DNA of 64,000 nucleotides from Anisodus tanguticus (GCA_034509755.1 CM067548.1:9755188-9819187); one strand, 5' to 3'; positions 11,146 through 21,620 are shown, counted from the stretch's first letter. Notes: a model not told the origin generated them from the sequence alone. Translations and numbers: made by a program.

Positions 11146-11557
11146 TGATGAAAAGAAGGTCGTAAACTTAAGTATCCAACATGAGCCACGAGCTGATTTG
11201 CGAGGAGTGCCAAAGATTACCAACCGTCCTATGGTGACATGCTTAATGTGGAGTGGAGTTAAAGACAAGACTGGGATCAACCTTCGTACCTTACTGTCCC
11301 AACTAGTTTCTGACACCTTACCACCATACAACCACCAAATACCAACCACCAACATCACCTACAACATGTCTAGTTTATCCTCACCAAACGCCTTAGCCCC
11401 AAACCACCTAAGGACACCCGTACTCCTCCCACAAACCTAAACTATCCGGAAACCATCCTATTCCATCAACCTCTATTTGACTCCCATATTTGTGTCCGTC
11501 CAGCCCCAAACTATCTCCGACCAACCTAACCATATAATCCCCTCCTTCTATACATCA
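11146..11557 (+). repeat. E3 5' LTR, internally deleted
   Basis: It matches the start of the 3' LTR (TGATGAAAAGAAGG) up to GACAAGACT near 11273 and then jumps to the part equivalent to about 20326 of the 3' LTR, ending TATACATCA. About 830 bp are missing, including the TATA box and the 24-bp minisatellite. This copy therefore lacks its promoter. Confidence 0.9.
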
Positions 11558-11560
11558 ATA

Positions 11561-11572
11561 TGGTATCAGAGC
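11561..11572 (+). other. E3 primer-binding site, initiator tRNA-Met
   Basis: TGGTATCAGAGC is a perfect 12-base match to the canonical plant initiator tRNA-Met primer site, three bases after the LTR. Confidence 0.92.
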
Positions 11573-11601
11573 AAGACTTTTTCGTCCCACGCCTTGACGC
11601 T

Positions 11602-12640
11602 ATGGCTAACATAAATGAAGAACTTCGGAGGACCATAAGTGACCTTATTATGGAAAAAATGCAAATCTTGAGAAGGGAGTTTGTGGAGCGTGCCATGATT
11701 AATGATGCCAAGTTTGGGGAGGAGGTTTCATAAAATAACTTGAGGCATAAAAGGGAAGATGACCGAAGTCTATAGTTTAATTTTCCAACCTTCAAAGGAA
11801 ATATAGACCCGGAAGAGTTTCTTGAATGGTTTAGGGCCATTGAGAGGCTTTCGAATACAAGAAATATGATGATCACAACTGTTCTAAGGTTGCTACATTA
11901 AAGTTGTAGGAATTCACTTTTGTGTGGTATGAAACCTCAAAACAAGCCGAAGGAGGAATGGGAAAACCAAGATTGAATCTTTGGACAAACTAAAGAAACA
12001 TTTGAAGACGAAGTTCTTGCTAAGGGGGTATGAACAAGACCTATACCTCAAGCTCACAAAAATTCATCAAGAAGTTCTTAAAGTTGAGGTATACGTTCGA
12101 GAGTTCGGGAAAGTCACCATGCTTTGTAACTTAGAAGAAAAGGAGGCTCAAAGGATTGCATGATTCATTGGAGGCTTGAACGTGGCGATTCAAGAGAAGG
12201 TCGAATTTGCAACGTACAACACATTTGAAGATGTATGTCACTTGGCACTCAAGTTTGAAAAACAACAAAAGAAAGGTACCTCAAAATCCTATGTAAAGCC
12301 CACTAATGTTAAAGAAAAGGGCAGTACCTCTTTTACTAACCAATTGTATAGCCTATAAAGTGTAGAGAAAAATAAAGGAAAGAAAGTAGAGGTTAAAACG
12401 GGGGTAGATAGAAGTACAAAAAGGTGTTTTAAATGTCAAGGATTAGGACACTTTTCAAATGAATGGCCTAACCCTCGGGTAATGACTATCGAAGAGTATC
12501 AAGATTGTGGGGATTCCTTTGTTATTGAGAAACCTGAAGTCAAGGATGTCCTAGATGAAGATGTTGATCTTGCGGAAGAGGGTAAAAGTTTAGTACTCCA
12601 ACGTGTGTTGAGTGTTTAACTTGAAGAATAGGAGGAGACA
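11602..12640 (+). pseudogene. E3 gag remnant
   Basis: The start ATG at 11602 opens with MANINEELRRTISDLI, a start shared with E4 and E8. A gag core follows (FNFPTFKGNIDPEEFLEWF near 11780, then open stretches 11981-12163 and 12176-12358). The zinc knuckle near 12421-12465 reads CFKCQGLGHFSNEW, so the fourth ligand Cys is Trp. The stretch ends with an acidic EEYQD...DVDLAEEGKSL linker. This is the only family member here that keeps the gag core. Stops at several places. Confidence 0.85.
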
Positions 12641-13116
12641 CAAAGAGAGAAACTATTTTACACTCAATGCAAGGTAAATGACAAGATATGTAATATGATC
12701 ATTGATGGAAGAAGTTGTACCAATATGGCCTCCATGGAAATGGTGGAAAAATTTAAGTTGCCTACCTGCAGCCATCCTAACCCATATGCTCTCCGATGGT
12801 TGAACAAAGACAAAGGGCTAAAGGTAATTAAAAAACTCTTGTTAGTTTTCGGGTTGGTAAGTATGAAGATGAGATATGGTGTGACATCATACCTATGGAT
12901 ACTTGTCATATTTGTATAGGGTAGGCATGGAAATTTGATAGAAATGCGCAATATGATGGAGAAAATAATGTCTATTCTTTTTAAAAGGATGACAAGACGG
13001 TCCGGTTGATACTGTTGTCACCTAGTGAGGTGAAGAAAATGATGATCCAAAATGCCATGAACCGCTAGGAAAAGTCTGAGGCCTTCTTTCTTAATGCATC
13101 AGAGATAGAAGAGGAG
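12641..13116 (+). pseudogene. E3 protease remnant
   Basis: The active-site block reads MIIDGRSCTNMAS near 12697-12735; related plant elements have IIDGGSC, so the Gly after the DG pair is Arg. It continues with EKFKLPTCSHPNPYALRW and the open stretch ends near 12919 in a frame change. Protease function would need both repair of frame and of this residue. Confidence 0.75.
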
Positions 13117-13945
13117 TTGAAGAAGGGGAGTCCTATATATGCACTGGTGTGCAAGGATAAGAAGAGTCTTGTGGGAGATGCGGTTGAAGATATCGACTTG
13201 AAGGAACTCTTGAAGAAATTTGAAGATGTATTTCCAGATGATCTTGCACCCGGATTACCACCAATCAGAGGTATTGAACATGATATTCATTTTATTCCAG
13301 GAAGTTCATTACCTAATCGTCCAGCCTATAGATGCAATCTAGAAGAGGCTAAGGAGTTGAAAAGAAAAGTGCAAGAATTACTAGACCAAGGCTTTGTCTG
13401 AGAGAGCCTTAGTCCTTGTGCGATACCAGCCTTGTTGGTACCAAAGAAATATGGGACTTGGCGCATGTGTATTGATAGCTGAGCGGTCAATAACATCACC
13501 GTGAAGTACATGTATCCTATGACGAGATTGGATGATATTTTGGATTAATTGAGTGGGGCCAAGTTGATCTCCAAGATAGATTTGAGGAGTGGCTACCATC
13601 AAATAAGGATATGAGAGGGAGATGAATGCAAGACAGCTTTCAAGACCAAGTATGGTTTGTATGAATGGCTTGTGATGCCATTTGGATTATGTAATGCTCC
13701 AAGCTCTTTCATGAGGCTCATGCACGAGGTACTATGACCATTAATGGGTAAATTTGTTGTGGTTTACTTAGATGATATCTTAATTTATGGTCAAGATAGG
13801 GAATCTCACTTGTCATAATTAGAAGCTTTATTTGAGAAGTTAAGAGATATAAAGTTGTATGGCAAGTTAGAGAAGTGTACTTTTATGATTACTAGTATCC
13901 CATTCTTTGGATACATAGTATCATCCGAGAGCATTCATATGCATA
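13117..13945 (+). pseudogene. E3 reverse transcriptase, left part up to E4
   Basis: The fingers lead with FEDVFPDDLAPGLPPIRGIEH, then LDQGFV, WRMCIDS, SKIDLRSGYHQIRI, MPFGLCNAPSSFMRLMHE and the active site VVVYLDDILIYGQ near 13757-13795 with both Asp present. Stops occur after GFV (13401), after CIDS and after GYHQIRI. The sequence is cut at 13945 within the thumb region by E4 and resumes at 18668. Confidence 0.88.
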
Positions 13946-15138
13946 TGATGTATATAAGGAGGGGATTGTGTGGTTAAGTTGGTCAGAGTTAGTTTGGGGT
14001 TAGAAAGACACAAATATGGGAGTCAAATAGAGGTTGGTGGAATAGGATGATTTTCAGATAGTTTAGGTTTGTGGGAGGTGTACGGGTGCCCTTAGGTGGT
14101 TTGGGGTTAAGGAGTTTGGAGATGATGAACTAGACACGTTGTAGGTGATGTTGGTGGTTGGTATTGGTGGTTGGATTGTGGTAAGGTGGCGGCTACCGGT
14201 CGGGACAGTAAGGTACGAAGGTTGAACCTGATGAGGATGGTGGAGTAGTTGGTTGGGTTCTCTGGTATTTTTGGGAGGAGTTGGTTAACAACCTTTTTGG
14301 TGTAGCTTGGGAAGTGTTGTAGTGTATTGGGGTAAAAGGTATTAGGCAGTTTGGACAATGATTGGACACGAAATTGATAGACAAGTTCGGGTGCGGGTAA
14401 GGTGATGTAGGACGAGATGACATTCTAATGTGTTTGTGACAAAGTAACCGGATAGAACCTTGGCTTGGTATAGTTAGATCACAAAGTTCTAACTAGACAT
14501 ACACCTACGGTTTGGACCACAAAAGGACCAAGGGTTGGACAACAGAAGTTGAATAACTTAGCAAAGTTTGAGAAAACTCAAATATATTTTATAAAAATTC
14601 CATGTCTCCTTTCAACAACTACATCCCATATTTATTCTAGTTCTAAACCTTCTAGAAGAGGTAACAAGATAGACACAAAAATGCATTTAGGCCGAATAGG
14701 AAAGGGGAGAGGTTCGGCCGATTTGGGAGAAGGGAAAAGACCCAACTATTTATGTTCTTTAGGCCACCCTTTTCTATCATCCATGTAGATAAGTGCATGA
14801 AATAGCTAGTTCATGAAGTACATCCTTGGGGAACGTTGGATGCTTCTTCTTCTAGATGGTTCTCGGCTTGGTCATATTATCTTATTACATGGCATAGTAA
14901 TTAAGCTATAAGGAGATCTAATAATAAAGCTAGGAATTAAAACAAGCTAAAAGGTGGTCTCGATCAAGAACTACATAAAAGCCAAAAAAATATTTCCTTC
15001 TTGGATATTCAAGTCTTGTCTTCCACTCCATTCCATATTAAGCATATCACCATAAGACGGTTGACAATTTTTGGCAGTCCTAGCAAATCATCGCGCGACG
15101 CATGTTGGAAACTTAAGTTTACAGTCTTCTTTTCATCA
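13946..15138 (-). repeat. E4 3' LTR
   Basis: On the plus strand it reads TGATGTATATAAGG...TTTTCATCA, the reverse complement of the E3 LTR. It keeps about one and a half units of the 24-bp minisatellite near 14513-14548. Length 1193 bp. Confidence 0.92.
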
Positions 15139-15365
15139 TACTCCCCTTATTTAAAAGAATTGTCCCTCGAATGCTCATCATCTATGTATGGTGATAATTC
15201 TCCAACATTAAACATTGAATTAATACCTCCATATTCGTCCGAAAGTTCTACCTTGTAGGCGATTTACCCAAACCTGGCCAATATCTTGAAAGGACCATCC
15301 CGGCATTAGCTTGTTCTTTCTTATGTTGGAAAATCCTTCCTTCCTTAGGTGTAGCCAAAACAAAT
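15139..15365 (-). pseudogene. E4 integrase C-terminal end and polypurine tract
   Basis: Next to the LTR the minus strand has the tract AATAAGGGGAGTA, preceded by the end of pol (GPFKIL..., KVELSDEYGG, NSMFNVGELSPY). At about 15365 the sequence jumps straight into RNase H, so the rest of RNase H and nearly all of integrase are absent. The same junction occurs in E3 near 19123. Confidence 0.8.
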
Positions 15366-15830
15366 GATCCGAATACAAGACAAAAGGTTTCAGCCTCAAA
15401 TAATGTTCCTATTGGACCAAGGATCACAATATAAAATTCCTTGTCATAAGTAGAATAATTGAGCCGGGAACCACCCAATTTTTCACTAAAGAAAGTAATG
15501 GGTCATTTGTCTTGAATCAAGATGGTACCAACACCAATTCCACTAGCATCACATTCAATTTAAAATAGCTTCTCAAGGCTTGGAATAGCTAGATCCGGGG
15601 CTTCACATAACCTTCCCTTAATGGTTTCCAAAGCTCTTTGTGCTCCTTGGGACCTTTTAAACTCAACCTTATTCATTAGTTCAGTGATAGGGGCAGTAAG
15701 GGTACTAAAATCTAGAATGAAACGATGATAAAAAGAATTCAAACAATGGAAACTTCTTACCTCACATTTGTAGGCTCGGGCCAACTCCGGATAGCTTCCA
15801 CCTTGGATAGATCCATATGAATGCCCTCGG
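15366..15830 (-). pseudogene. E4 RNase H, left half
   Basis: Minus-strand stretches give VRSFHCLNSFYHRFI, ITELMNKVEFKRSQGAQRALETIKGRL, the segment for ECDASGIGVG and GSRLNYSTYDKEFYI. The domain stops at the shared deletion junction. Several stops interrupt it. Confidence 0.8.
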
Positions 15831-16959
15831 ATGATACTATGAATCCTAAGAATAAGATACTAGTAATCATAAAAGCACACTTCTCTAACTTTCCATACAA
15901 CTTTACATCTCTTAACTTCTCAAATAAAGCTTCTAAATGCGACTAGTGAGATTCCCTAACTTGACTATAAATTAATATACCATCTCAGTAAACCACAACA
16001 AATTTACCCATGAATGGTCGTAGTACCTCGTCCATGAGCCTCATAAAAGATCTTGGAGGATTACAAAATACAAATGGAATCACAAGCCATTCGTACAAAC
16101 CATACTTGGTTTTGAAAGCCGTCTTCCATTCATTTGCCTCTCATATCCTCATTTGACGGTAGCCACTCCTCAAATCTATCTTAGAGACCAACTGGGCCCC
16201 ACTCAATTCATACAAAAGATCATCGAATCTCAGCATAGGAAATATGTACTTCACGTTGATGTTATTGACCACTTGACTATCAATACACATGTGCCAAGTC
16301 CCATCTTTCGTTTCTACCAACAAGGCGGCTACCACACATGGACTAAGGCTCTCTCGGACAAAGCCTTTGTCTAGTAATTCTTGCACTTGTCTTTGCAACT
16401 CCTTAGGCTTTTCTGAATTGCATCTATATGCTAGATGATTAGGTAATGAACTTCCTGGAATAAAATCAATCATATGTTTAATACCTCTGATTGGTGGTAA
16501 TCTGGGTGCAAGATCATCCTGAAATACATCTTCAAAATTCTTCAAGAGTTCCTTCAAGTCGGCATCTTCAACCGCATATCCCACATGAGTCTTCTTATCC
16601 TTGCACACCAATGCATATATAGGACTCCCCTTCTTCAACTCCTCTTCTATCTCCGATGAATTAAGAAAGAGGGCCTCAGACTTTTCGTAGCGGTTCGTGG
16701 CATTTTGGATCATCATTTTCTTCACCTCACTAGGTGACAACAGTATCAACCTGGACCGTCTTGTCATCCTTTTAAAAAGAATAGGCATTATTTTCTCTAT
16801 CATATTACGCATTTCTATCAAATTTCCATGCCTACCCAATAAAATATGACAAGCATCCATAGGTAGGATGTCACACCATATCTCATCTTCACACTTACCA
16901 ACCCGAAAACTAACAAGAGCTTTTTCATTACCTTTAGCCCTTTGTCTTTGGTCAACCAT
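15831..16959 (-). pseudogene. E4 protease end, linker and reverse transcriptase
   Basis: A 272-codon minus-strand stretch (16959 to 16141) runs from the protease end (EDEIWCDILPMDACHILLG) through a charged linker to RT fingers (VFQDDLAPRLPPIRGIKH, MCIDSQ, SKIDLRSGYRQMRI). It is the longest open stretch in the window. The palm follows in 16140-15831 with stops. The active site that reads YLDD in E3 and E8 here reads Y-stop-DG, so the second catalytic Asp is lost. Confidence 0.88.
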
Positions 16960-17266
16960 TGGAGAGCATATTGTTTAGGATGGCTGCAGGTAGGCAACTT
17001 AAATTTTTCCACCATTTCTAAGGAGGCCGTATTGGTACAACTTCTTCCATCAATGATCATATTACATACCTGTTCATTTACCTTGTATCGAGTGTAAAAT
17101 AGTTTCTCTCTTTGTGTCTCCTCCTATTCTTCAAGTTAGACACTCAACATACGTCGGAGTACTAAACTTTTACCCTCTTCCTTAAGATTAACATCTTCAT
17201 CTAGGACGTCCTTGACTTCAGGTTCCTCAATAACAAAGGAATCCCCACAATCTTGATACTCTTCCC
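16960..17266 (-). pseudogene. E4 acidic linker and protease start
   Basis: Reading leftward on the minus strand from the gag junction: an EEYQDCGDSFVIEEPEVKD linker, then MIIDGRSCTNTAS (near 17060) as the protease active-site block, with the same DGR change as E3. Stops occur around 17120-17140. Confidence 0.75.
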
Positions 17267-17418
17267 TTTCATGCCTTGGGGTTGTTTTGTGCAAAATCCT
17301 CCTCAGACTGGGAATTATTAATTATGGCACACCCCGCAAATTCTCTTCACAATATTTGCGCTAGTTCCGCAAAAAGGTCACTTATGATCATCCAAAGTTC
17401 TTCATTTATGTTAGCCAT
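17267..17418 (-). pseudogene. E4 gag stub with core deleted
   Basis: The gag ATG is at 17418 (minus), opening MANINEELW like E3. After about 50 codons the sequence jumps to the acidic linker that follows the zinc knuckle in E3. About 740 bp covering the gag core and knuckle are missing. The junction (17258-17275) matches the one in E8. Confidence 0.82.
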
Positions 17419-17447
17419 AGTGTCAAGGCGTGGGACGGGAAAGTCTT

Positions 17448-17459
17448 GCTCTAATACCA
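17448..17459 (-). other. E4 primer-binding site
   Basis: On the minus strand it reads TGGTATTAGAGC, one base from the canonical initiator tRNA-Met site, three bases inside the right LTR. Confidence 0.85.
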
Positions 17460-17462
17460 AAC

Positions 17463-18667
17463 TTATGTATATAAGAAGGGGATTTTATGGTTAGGTTGGT
17501 TGGCGTTGGTTTGGTGATGGACGGACAAAAATATGGGAGTCAAATGGAGGTTGGTGGAATAGGACAGTTTCTAGACAGTTTAGGTTTGTGGGAGGTGTAC
17601 GGGTGCCCTTAGGTGGTTTGAAGCTAAGGCGTTTGGAGAGGATGAACTAGATATGTTTTAGGTGATATTGGTGGTTGGATGGTGGTAAGGTGACGGAAAC
17701 TGGTCAGGCCAGTTAGGTACAAAGTTTGAAACCGGTGAGGATGGTGGAGTAGTTGGTTGGGTTCTCGGGTATTTTTAGGAAGAGTTGGTTAACGACCTTT
17801 TTGGTGTAAGTTGGGGAAGTGTTCTAGTGTATTAGTGTGAAAGGTATTAGGCAGTTTGGACAATGATTGGGCACAAAATTGATAGACAAGTTCGGGTGCA
17901 GGTAAGGTAATGTAGGCCGAGATGACCTTCTAATGTGTTTGTGACAAAGTAACCGAATAGAACCTTTGATTAGGTATAGTTAGATCACAAAAGTTCTAAC
18001 TAGACTTACACCTAGGATTTGGACCACAAAAGGACCAAGGGTTATACCACAAAAGGACCAACTTAGATATCAACACAAAAGTTGAATAACTTAGCAAAGT
18101 TTGAGAAAACTCAAATATATTTCATAAAAATTCCATGTCACCTTATGTCAACTACATCCCCTAGTTAGTTCTAAACTTTCTAGAAGATGTAACAATATAG
18201 ACATAAAATTGCATCTAGGCCGAATAGGAAAGGGGGAGAGGTTCGGCCTATTTGGGAGAAGGGAAAATACCAAACTCTTCATGTTCTCTAGGCCACCCTT
18301 TTGTGTCATCCACGTAGATAAGTGCATAAACTAGTTACTTTATGAATTACCTCCTTGGGGAACGTTGGAAGCTTCTCCTTCTAGATGGTTCTTGGCTTGG
18401 TCATCTTATATTATTACATGGCATAGTAATTAAGCTATAAGGAGATCTAGTAATTAAGCTAGGAATTAAAACAAGCTAAAAGGTGGTCTCGACCAAGACC
18501 TAAATAAAAGCCAAAAAAATGTTTCCTTCATGGATCTTCAAGTCTTGTCTTCAACTCCACTCCACATTAAGCATGTCACTATAGGAGGGTTGGCAATCTT
18601 TGGCACTCCTAGAAAATCACCCGGTGGCTCATGTTGGAAACTTAAGTTTACGACCTTCTTTTCATCA
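17463..18667 (-). repeat. E4 5' LTR
   Basis: The plus strand reads TTATGTATATAAG (mutated TG) to TTTTCATCA. It has two units of the 24-bp minisatellite near 18020-18065. Length 1205 bp. It differs visibly from its 3' partner, so the insertion is not recent. Confidence 0.9.
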
Positions 18668-19123
18668 GTAACTATCCAAGGTGGAAGTTATCCGGAGTTG
18701 GCCCAAGCCTACGAATGTAAGTGAGGTAAGAAGTTCTCCATGGTTTGGATTCTTTTTATCATTGGTCATTCGAGATTTTTATACCTTTGCTAATCCTATC
18801 ACTGAACTAATGAAAAAGGCTGAGTTTAAATGGTCCCAAGGAGCACAAAGATCTTTGGAAACCTTTAAGGTAAGGTTATGTGAAGCACCGACTCTAGTTA
18901 TTCCAAACCTTGAGAATTTATTTGAAATTGAATGTGATGCTAGTGGAATTGGTGTTGGTACCATCTTGATTCAAAACAAATGAACCATTGCTTTCTTTAG
19001 TGAAATATTGGGTGGTGCCCGACTCAATTATTCTACTTATGACAAGGAATTTTATATTGTGAGATCCTTAGTCCAATGGGACATTATTTGAGGATGAAAC
19101 TTTTGTCTTGTATTCGGATCATT
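18668..19123 (+). pseudogene. E3 RNase H, after E4
   Basis: Pol of E3 resumes with VEVIRSWPKPTNVSEVRS, then ITELMKKAEFKWSQGAQRSLETF, and the RNase H block ECDASGIGVGTILIQNK in the open stretch 18681-18983. The first catalytic Asp is present. The domain breaks off near 19123 (LYSDH) at the integrase deletion junction. Confidence 0.85.
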
Positions 19124-19343
19124 TGGTTTGGTTACACCTAAGGAAGGATGGATTTCCCAATATGAGAAAGAACAAGCTAATGTTGAGGGCGGATGGTCCT
19201 TTCAAGATATTGGCCAGGTTCGGCAAAAGTGCCTACAAGGTAGAACTTTCAGACAAATACGGAGGTGATAATTCAACGTTTAATGTCGGAGACTTATCAC
19301 CATACATAGATGATGAGAATTTGAGGGAAAATTCTGTTAAATA
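19124..19343 (+). pseudogene. E3 integrase C-terminal tail
   Basis: Directly after the deletion comes LHLRKDGFPNMRKNKL, then DGPFKILARFGKSAYKVELSDKYGG and NVGDLSPYIDDENLRENSVK with the pol stop at 19342. This is the end of the gypsy integrase C-terminal domain in this family. The zinc domain and catalytic core are absent. Confidence 0.82.
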
Positions 19344-19351
19344 AGGGAGTA
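19342..19351 (+). other. E3 polypurine tract
   Basis: TAAGGGAGTA lies directly before the TG of the 3' LTR and overlaps the pol stop. Confidence 0.7.
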
Positions 19352-19839
19352 TGATGAAAAGAAGGCCGTAAACTTAAGTTCCAACATGAGCCACAAGGTG
19401 ATTTTCTAGGAGTGCTAACGATTGGCAACCATCCTATGGTGACATGCTTAATCTGGAGTGGAGTTGAAGACAAGACTTAAAGATCCAATAAGGAAGCATT
19501 TTTTTGGCTTTTATGTAGGTCTTGGCCGAGACCACCTTTTAGCTTGTTTTAATTCCTAGATCTCCTTATAGCTTAATTACTATGCCATGTAATAAGATGA
19601 GATGACCAAGTCGAGAACCATATTGAAGGAAAAGATTCCGACGTTCCCCAAGGATGTACTTCATGAACTAGCTATTTCATGCACTTATCTACATGGAAGA
19701 CTCAAAAGACTGGCCTAGATAACATGAAGAGTTGGGTCTTTTCCCTTCTCTGAAAATGGCCGAACCTCTCTCCCTTTCCTATTCGGCCTAGATGCATTTT
19801 TATTTCTATCTTATTACCTCTTCTAGATGGTTTAGAACT

Positions 19840-19853
19840 AGTATAAATAGGGG
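19840..19853 (+). promoter_or_regulatory. TATA box of E3 3' LTR
   Basis: AGTATAAATAGGGG is conserved at the same place in the E8 LTRs (minus strand near 59938-59950). It is missing from the E3 5' LTR. Confidence 0.55.
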
Positions 19854-19947
19854 ATGTAGTTGATGAAAGGAGACATTGAATTTTTATAAAATATATTTGA
19901 GTTTTCGCAAACTTTGCAAAGTTATTCAACTTTTGTGTTGTTATCTT

Positions 19948-20045
19948 AGTTGGTCCTTTTGTGGTCCAAACCTTGGTCCTTTTGTGGTCTAACCCTCGGT
20001 CCTTTTGTTGTCCAACCATTGGTCCTTTTGTGGTCCAAACCCTAG
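19948..20045 (+). repeat. 24-bp minisatellite inside E3 3' LTR
   Basis: Four units of GGTCCTTTTGTGGTCCAAAC plus about 4 bases, with substitutions between units. The same array occurs in the other LTRs of this family with differing copy number. Confidence 0.85.
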
Positions 20046-20595
20046 GTATAAATCTAGTTTGAACTTTTGTGATCTAACTATTCCCAAGCCAAGGTTCTAT
20101 CCGGTTACTTTGTCACAAACACATTTGTAGGTCATCTTGGCCTACATCACCTTACACGCACCCAAACTTGTATATCAATTTTGTGCCCAATCATTGTCCA
20201 AACTGCCTAATCCCTTTTATCCCAATACACTACAACACTTCCCCAACCTACACCAAAAAGGTCGTTAACCAACTCCTCCAAAAAACACCCGAGAACCCAA
20301 CCAACTACTCCACTATCCTCACCGAGTTCAACATTCGTACCCTATTGTCCTAACCACTTTCCACCACCTTACCACCATCCAACCACCAACCACCAACATC
20401 ACCTACAATGTGTCTAGTTCATCCTCTCCAAATGCCTTAGCCCCGAACCACCTAAGGACACCCGTACACCTCCCACAAATCTGAATTGTCTAGAAACGCC
20501 TTAGCCCCGAACTACCTAAACACATATTTGTGTCCGTCCATCCCCAAAACAACTTCTACCAACCTAACTTTACAATCGCCTCCTTATATACATCA

Positions 20596-20880
20596 CAACT
20601 GAGGAAGCACAAGTGGTTGTACCCGACTCATGATCTTGAGTTGGCGGCTGTTATATTTGCCCTGAAGATATGGCGCCACTATTTATATGGAGTCCATCTT
20701 TATTTGTTTATAGATCATAAGAGCCTACAATATATATTCAGGCAGAAATAATTGAATTTGAGATAGAGTAGATGGCTTGAGTTGCTGAAAGACTATGATG
20801 TTGATATGTTATATCATCCAAACAAGGCAAATGTTAGAGACGACACATGGAGTTTGAGCTATCAGATGATGTGGTTCTTA
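20596..20880 (+). pseudogene. E2 RNase H, right part after E3
   Basis: After the duplicated CAACT the E2 frame continues RKHKWLYPTHDLELAAVIFALKIW, then LFIDHKSLQYIFRQK and LELLKDYDVDMLYHPNKANV. A stop follows the RQK segment and the ALSR end is altered. Joining this to 10685-11145 gives a complete RNase H layout. Confidence 0.88.
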
Positions 20881-21620
20881 AATGTAAGGGTCCATTGTGT
20901 GTGCCCGACATTGGAGGACATCAAGGGCCAATTATGGTGGAGAGTCACTAGTCCAGGTATTCTATTCATCCTGACTCTACTAAGATGTATCATGAACTTT
21001 GACAAATATACTAGTGGAATGATATGAAGAAGAATATTGCTTAATTCATTGCTCAGTGTCCAAATTGCCAGCAAGTTAAGGTTGAGCATCATAAACATGT
21101 AGTATTGCTTTAGAATATTGAGATTCCGACTTGGAAATCGGAAATCATCAACAGGGATTTCATTACAAGATTACCCAGTTCCTGTCAGAAGTTTGATTCC
21201 ATTAGGATTATCGTGGATAGACTTACAAAGTCAGCTCATTTTCTACTTGTCAGAACTACTTATTCAACTAAGGATTATGCCATTTTATATATCAGGGAGA
21301 TAGTCTGACTTCATGGAATTTCAGTTTCTAGTATATCTGACTGAGGTTCCCATATTAAAGCTAACTATTGGAGTTCCTTCCAGTAAGGCTTGGGTACTCA
21401 AATTAGCCTTAGCACAACATTCCATCCACAGACAGATAGGCAGGCCGAGCGCACTATTTAGACGCTCGAGGACATGTTGTGATCCTGTGTTTTAGACTTC
21501 AAAGGAAGTTTGGAAGACCATTTGCTGCACATTTAGTTCACCTATAACAATAGCTATATATTCCAGTTTCCAGATGACACCATATAAAGCCTTGTACAAA
21601 AGGAAGTACATATCTCCTAT
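20881..21620 (+). pseudogene. E2 integrase remnant
   Basis: The HHCC domain spans about 20945-21080 (HPDSTKMYHEL then CPNCQQVK). In the core the three catalytic positions can each be read: RDFIT, ISD-stop-G and QAERTI, so Asp, Asp and Glu survive although frames are broken. A YIF/LYK-type block near 21580-21610 closes the core. Confidence 0.78.

Larger units (their letters stand above)
13946..18667 (-). mobile_element. E4: TGATG-family element on the minus strand, gag- and integrase-deleted, inserted in E3
   Basis: Two near full-length LTRs (13946-15138 and 17463-18667) flank an internal region of about 2.3 kb. A primer site lies beside the right LTR and a polypurine tract beside the left, fixing the minus orientation. 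The gag core and most of integrase are missing. The flanks (GCATA / GTAAC) do not show a clean 5-bp duplication, perhaps from decay, but the E3 pol sequence joins across the element without obvious loss. Confidence 0.92.
11146..20595 (+). mobile_element. E3: Ty3/gypsy of the TGATG family, integrase-deleted, inserted in E2
   Basis: The element has TGATG...CATCA LTRs, a primer site, gag, protease, RT and part of RNase H, and a perfect 5-bp duplication CAACT. The host RNase H reads through once E3 is removed. Its own pol is split by E4 (13946-18667). The 5' LTR is only 412 bp against 1244 bp for the 3' LTR. Most of integrase is missing through a deletion shared with E4. The family lacks a visible chromodomain; I leave its clade unassigned. 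Confidence 0.92.
19352..20595 (+). repeat. E3 3' LTR, full length
   Basis: It reads TGATGAAAAGAAGGCC...TATACATCA, 1244 bp. A TATA box (AGTATAAATAGGGG) is at 19840-19853. Four units of a 24-bp minisatellite follow at 19948-20045. It is followed by the CAACT duplication. Confidence 0.93.

Noticed and set aside
11056..11358. 100-codon minus-strand open stretch
   Set aside because: It spans the junction of E2 RNase H and the E3 LTR, so it is a chance product of the insertion.
13941..18672. Clean target-site duplication for E4
   Set aside because: The flanking five bases GCATA and GTAAC match at only two positions; insertion is supported by host continuity instead.
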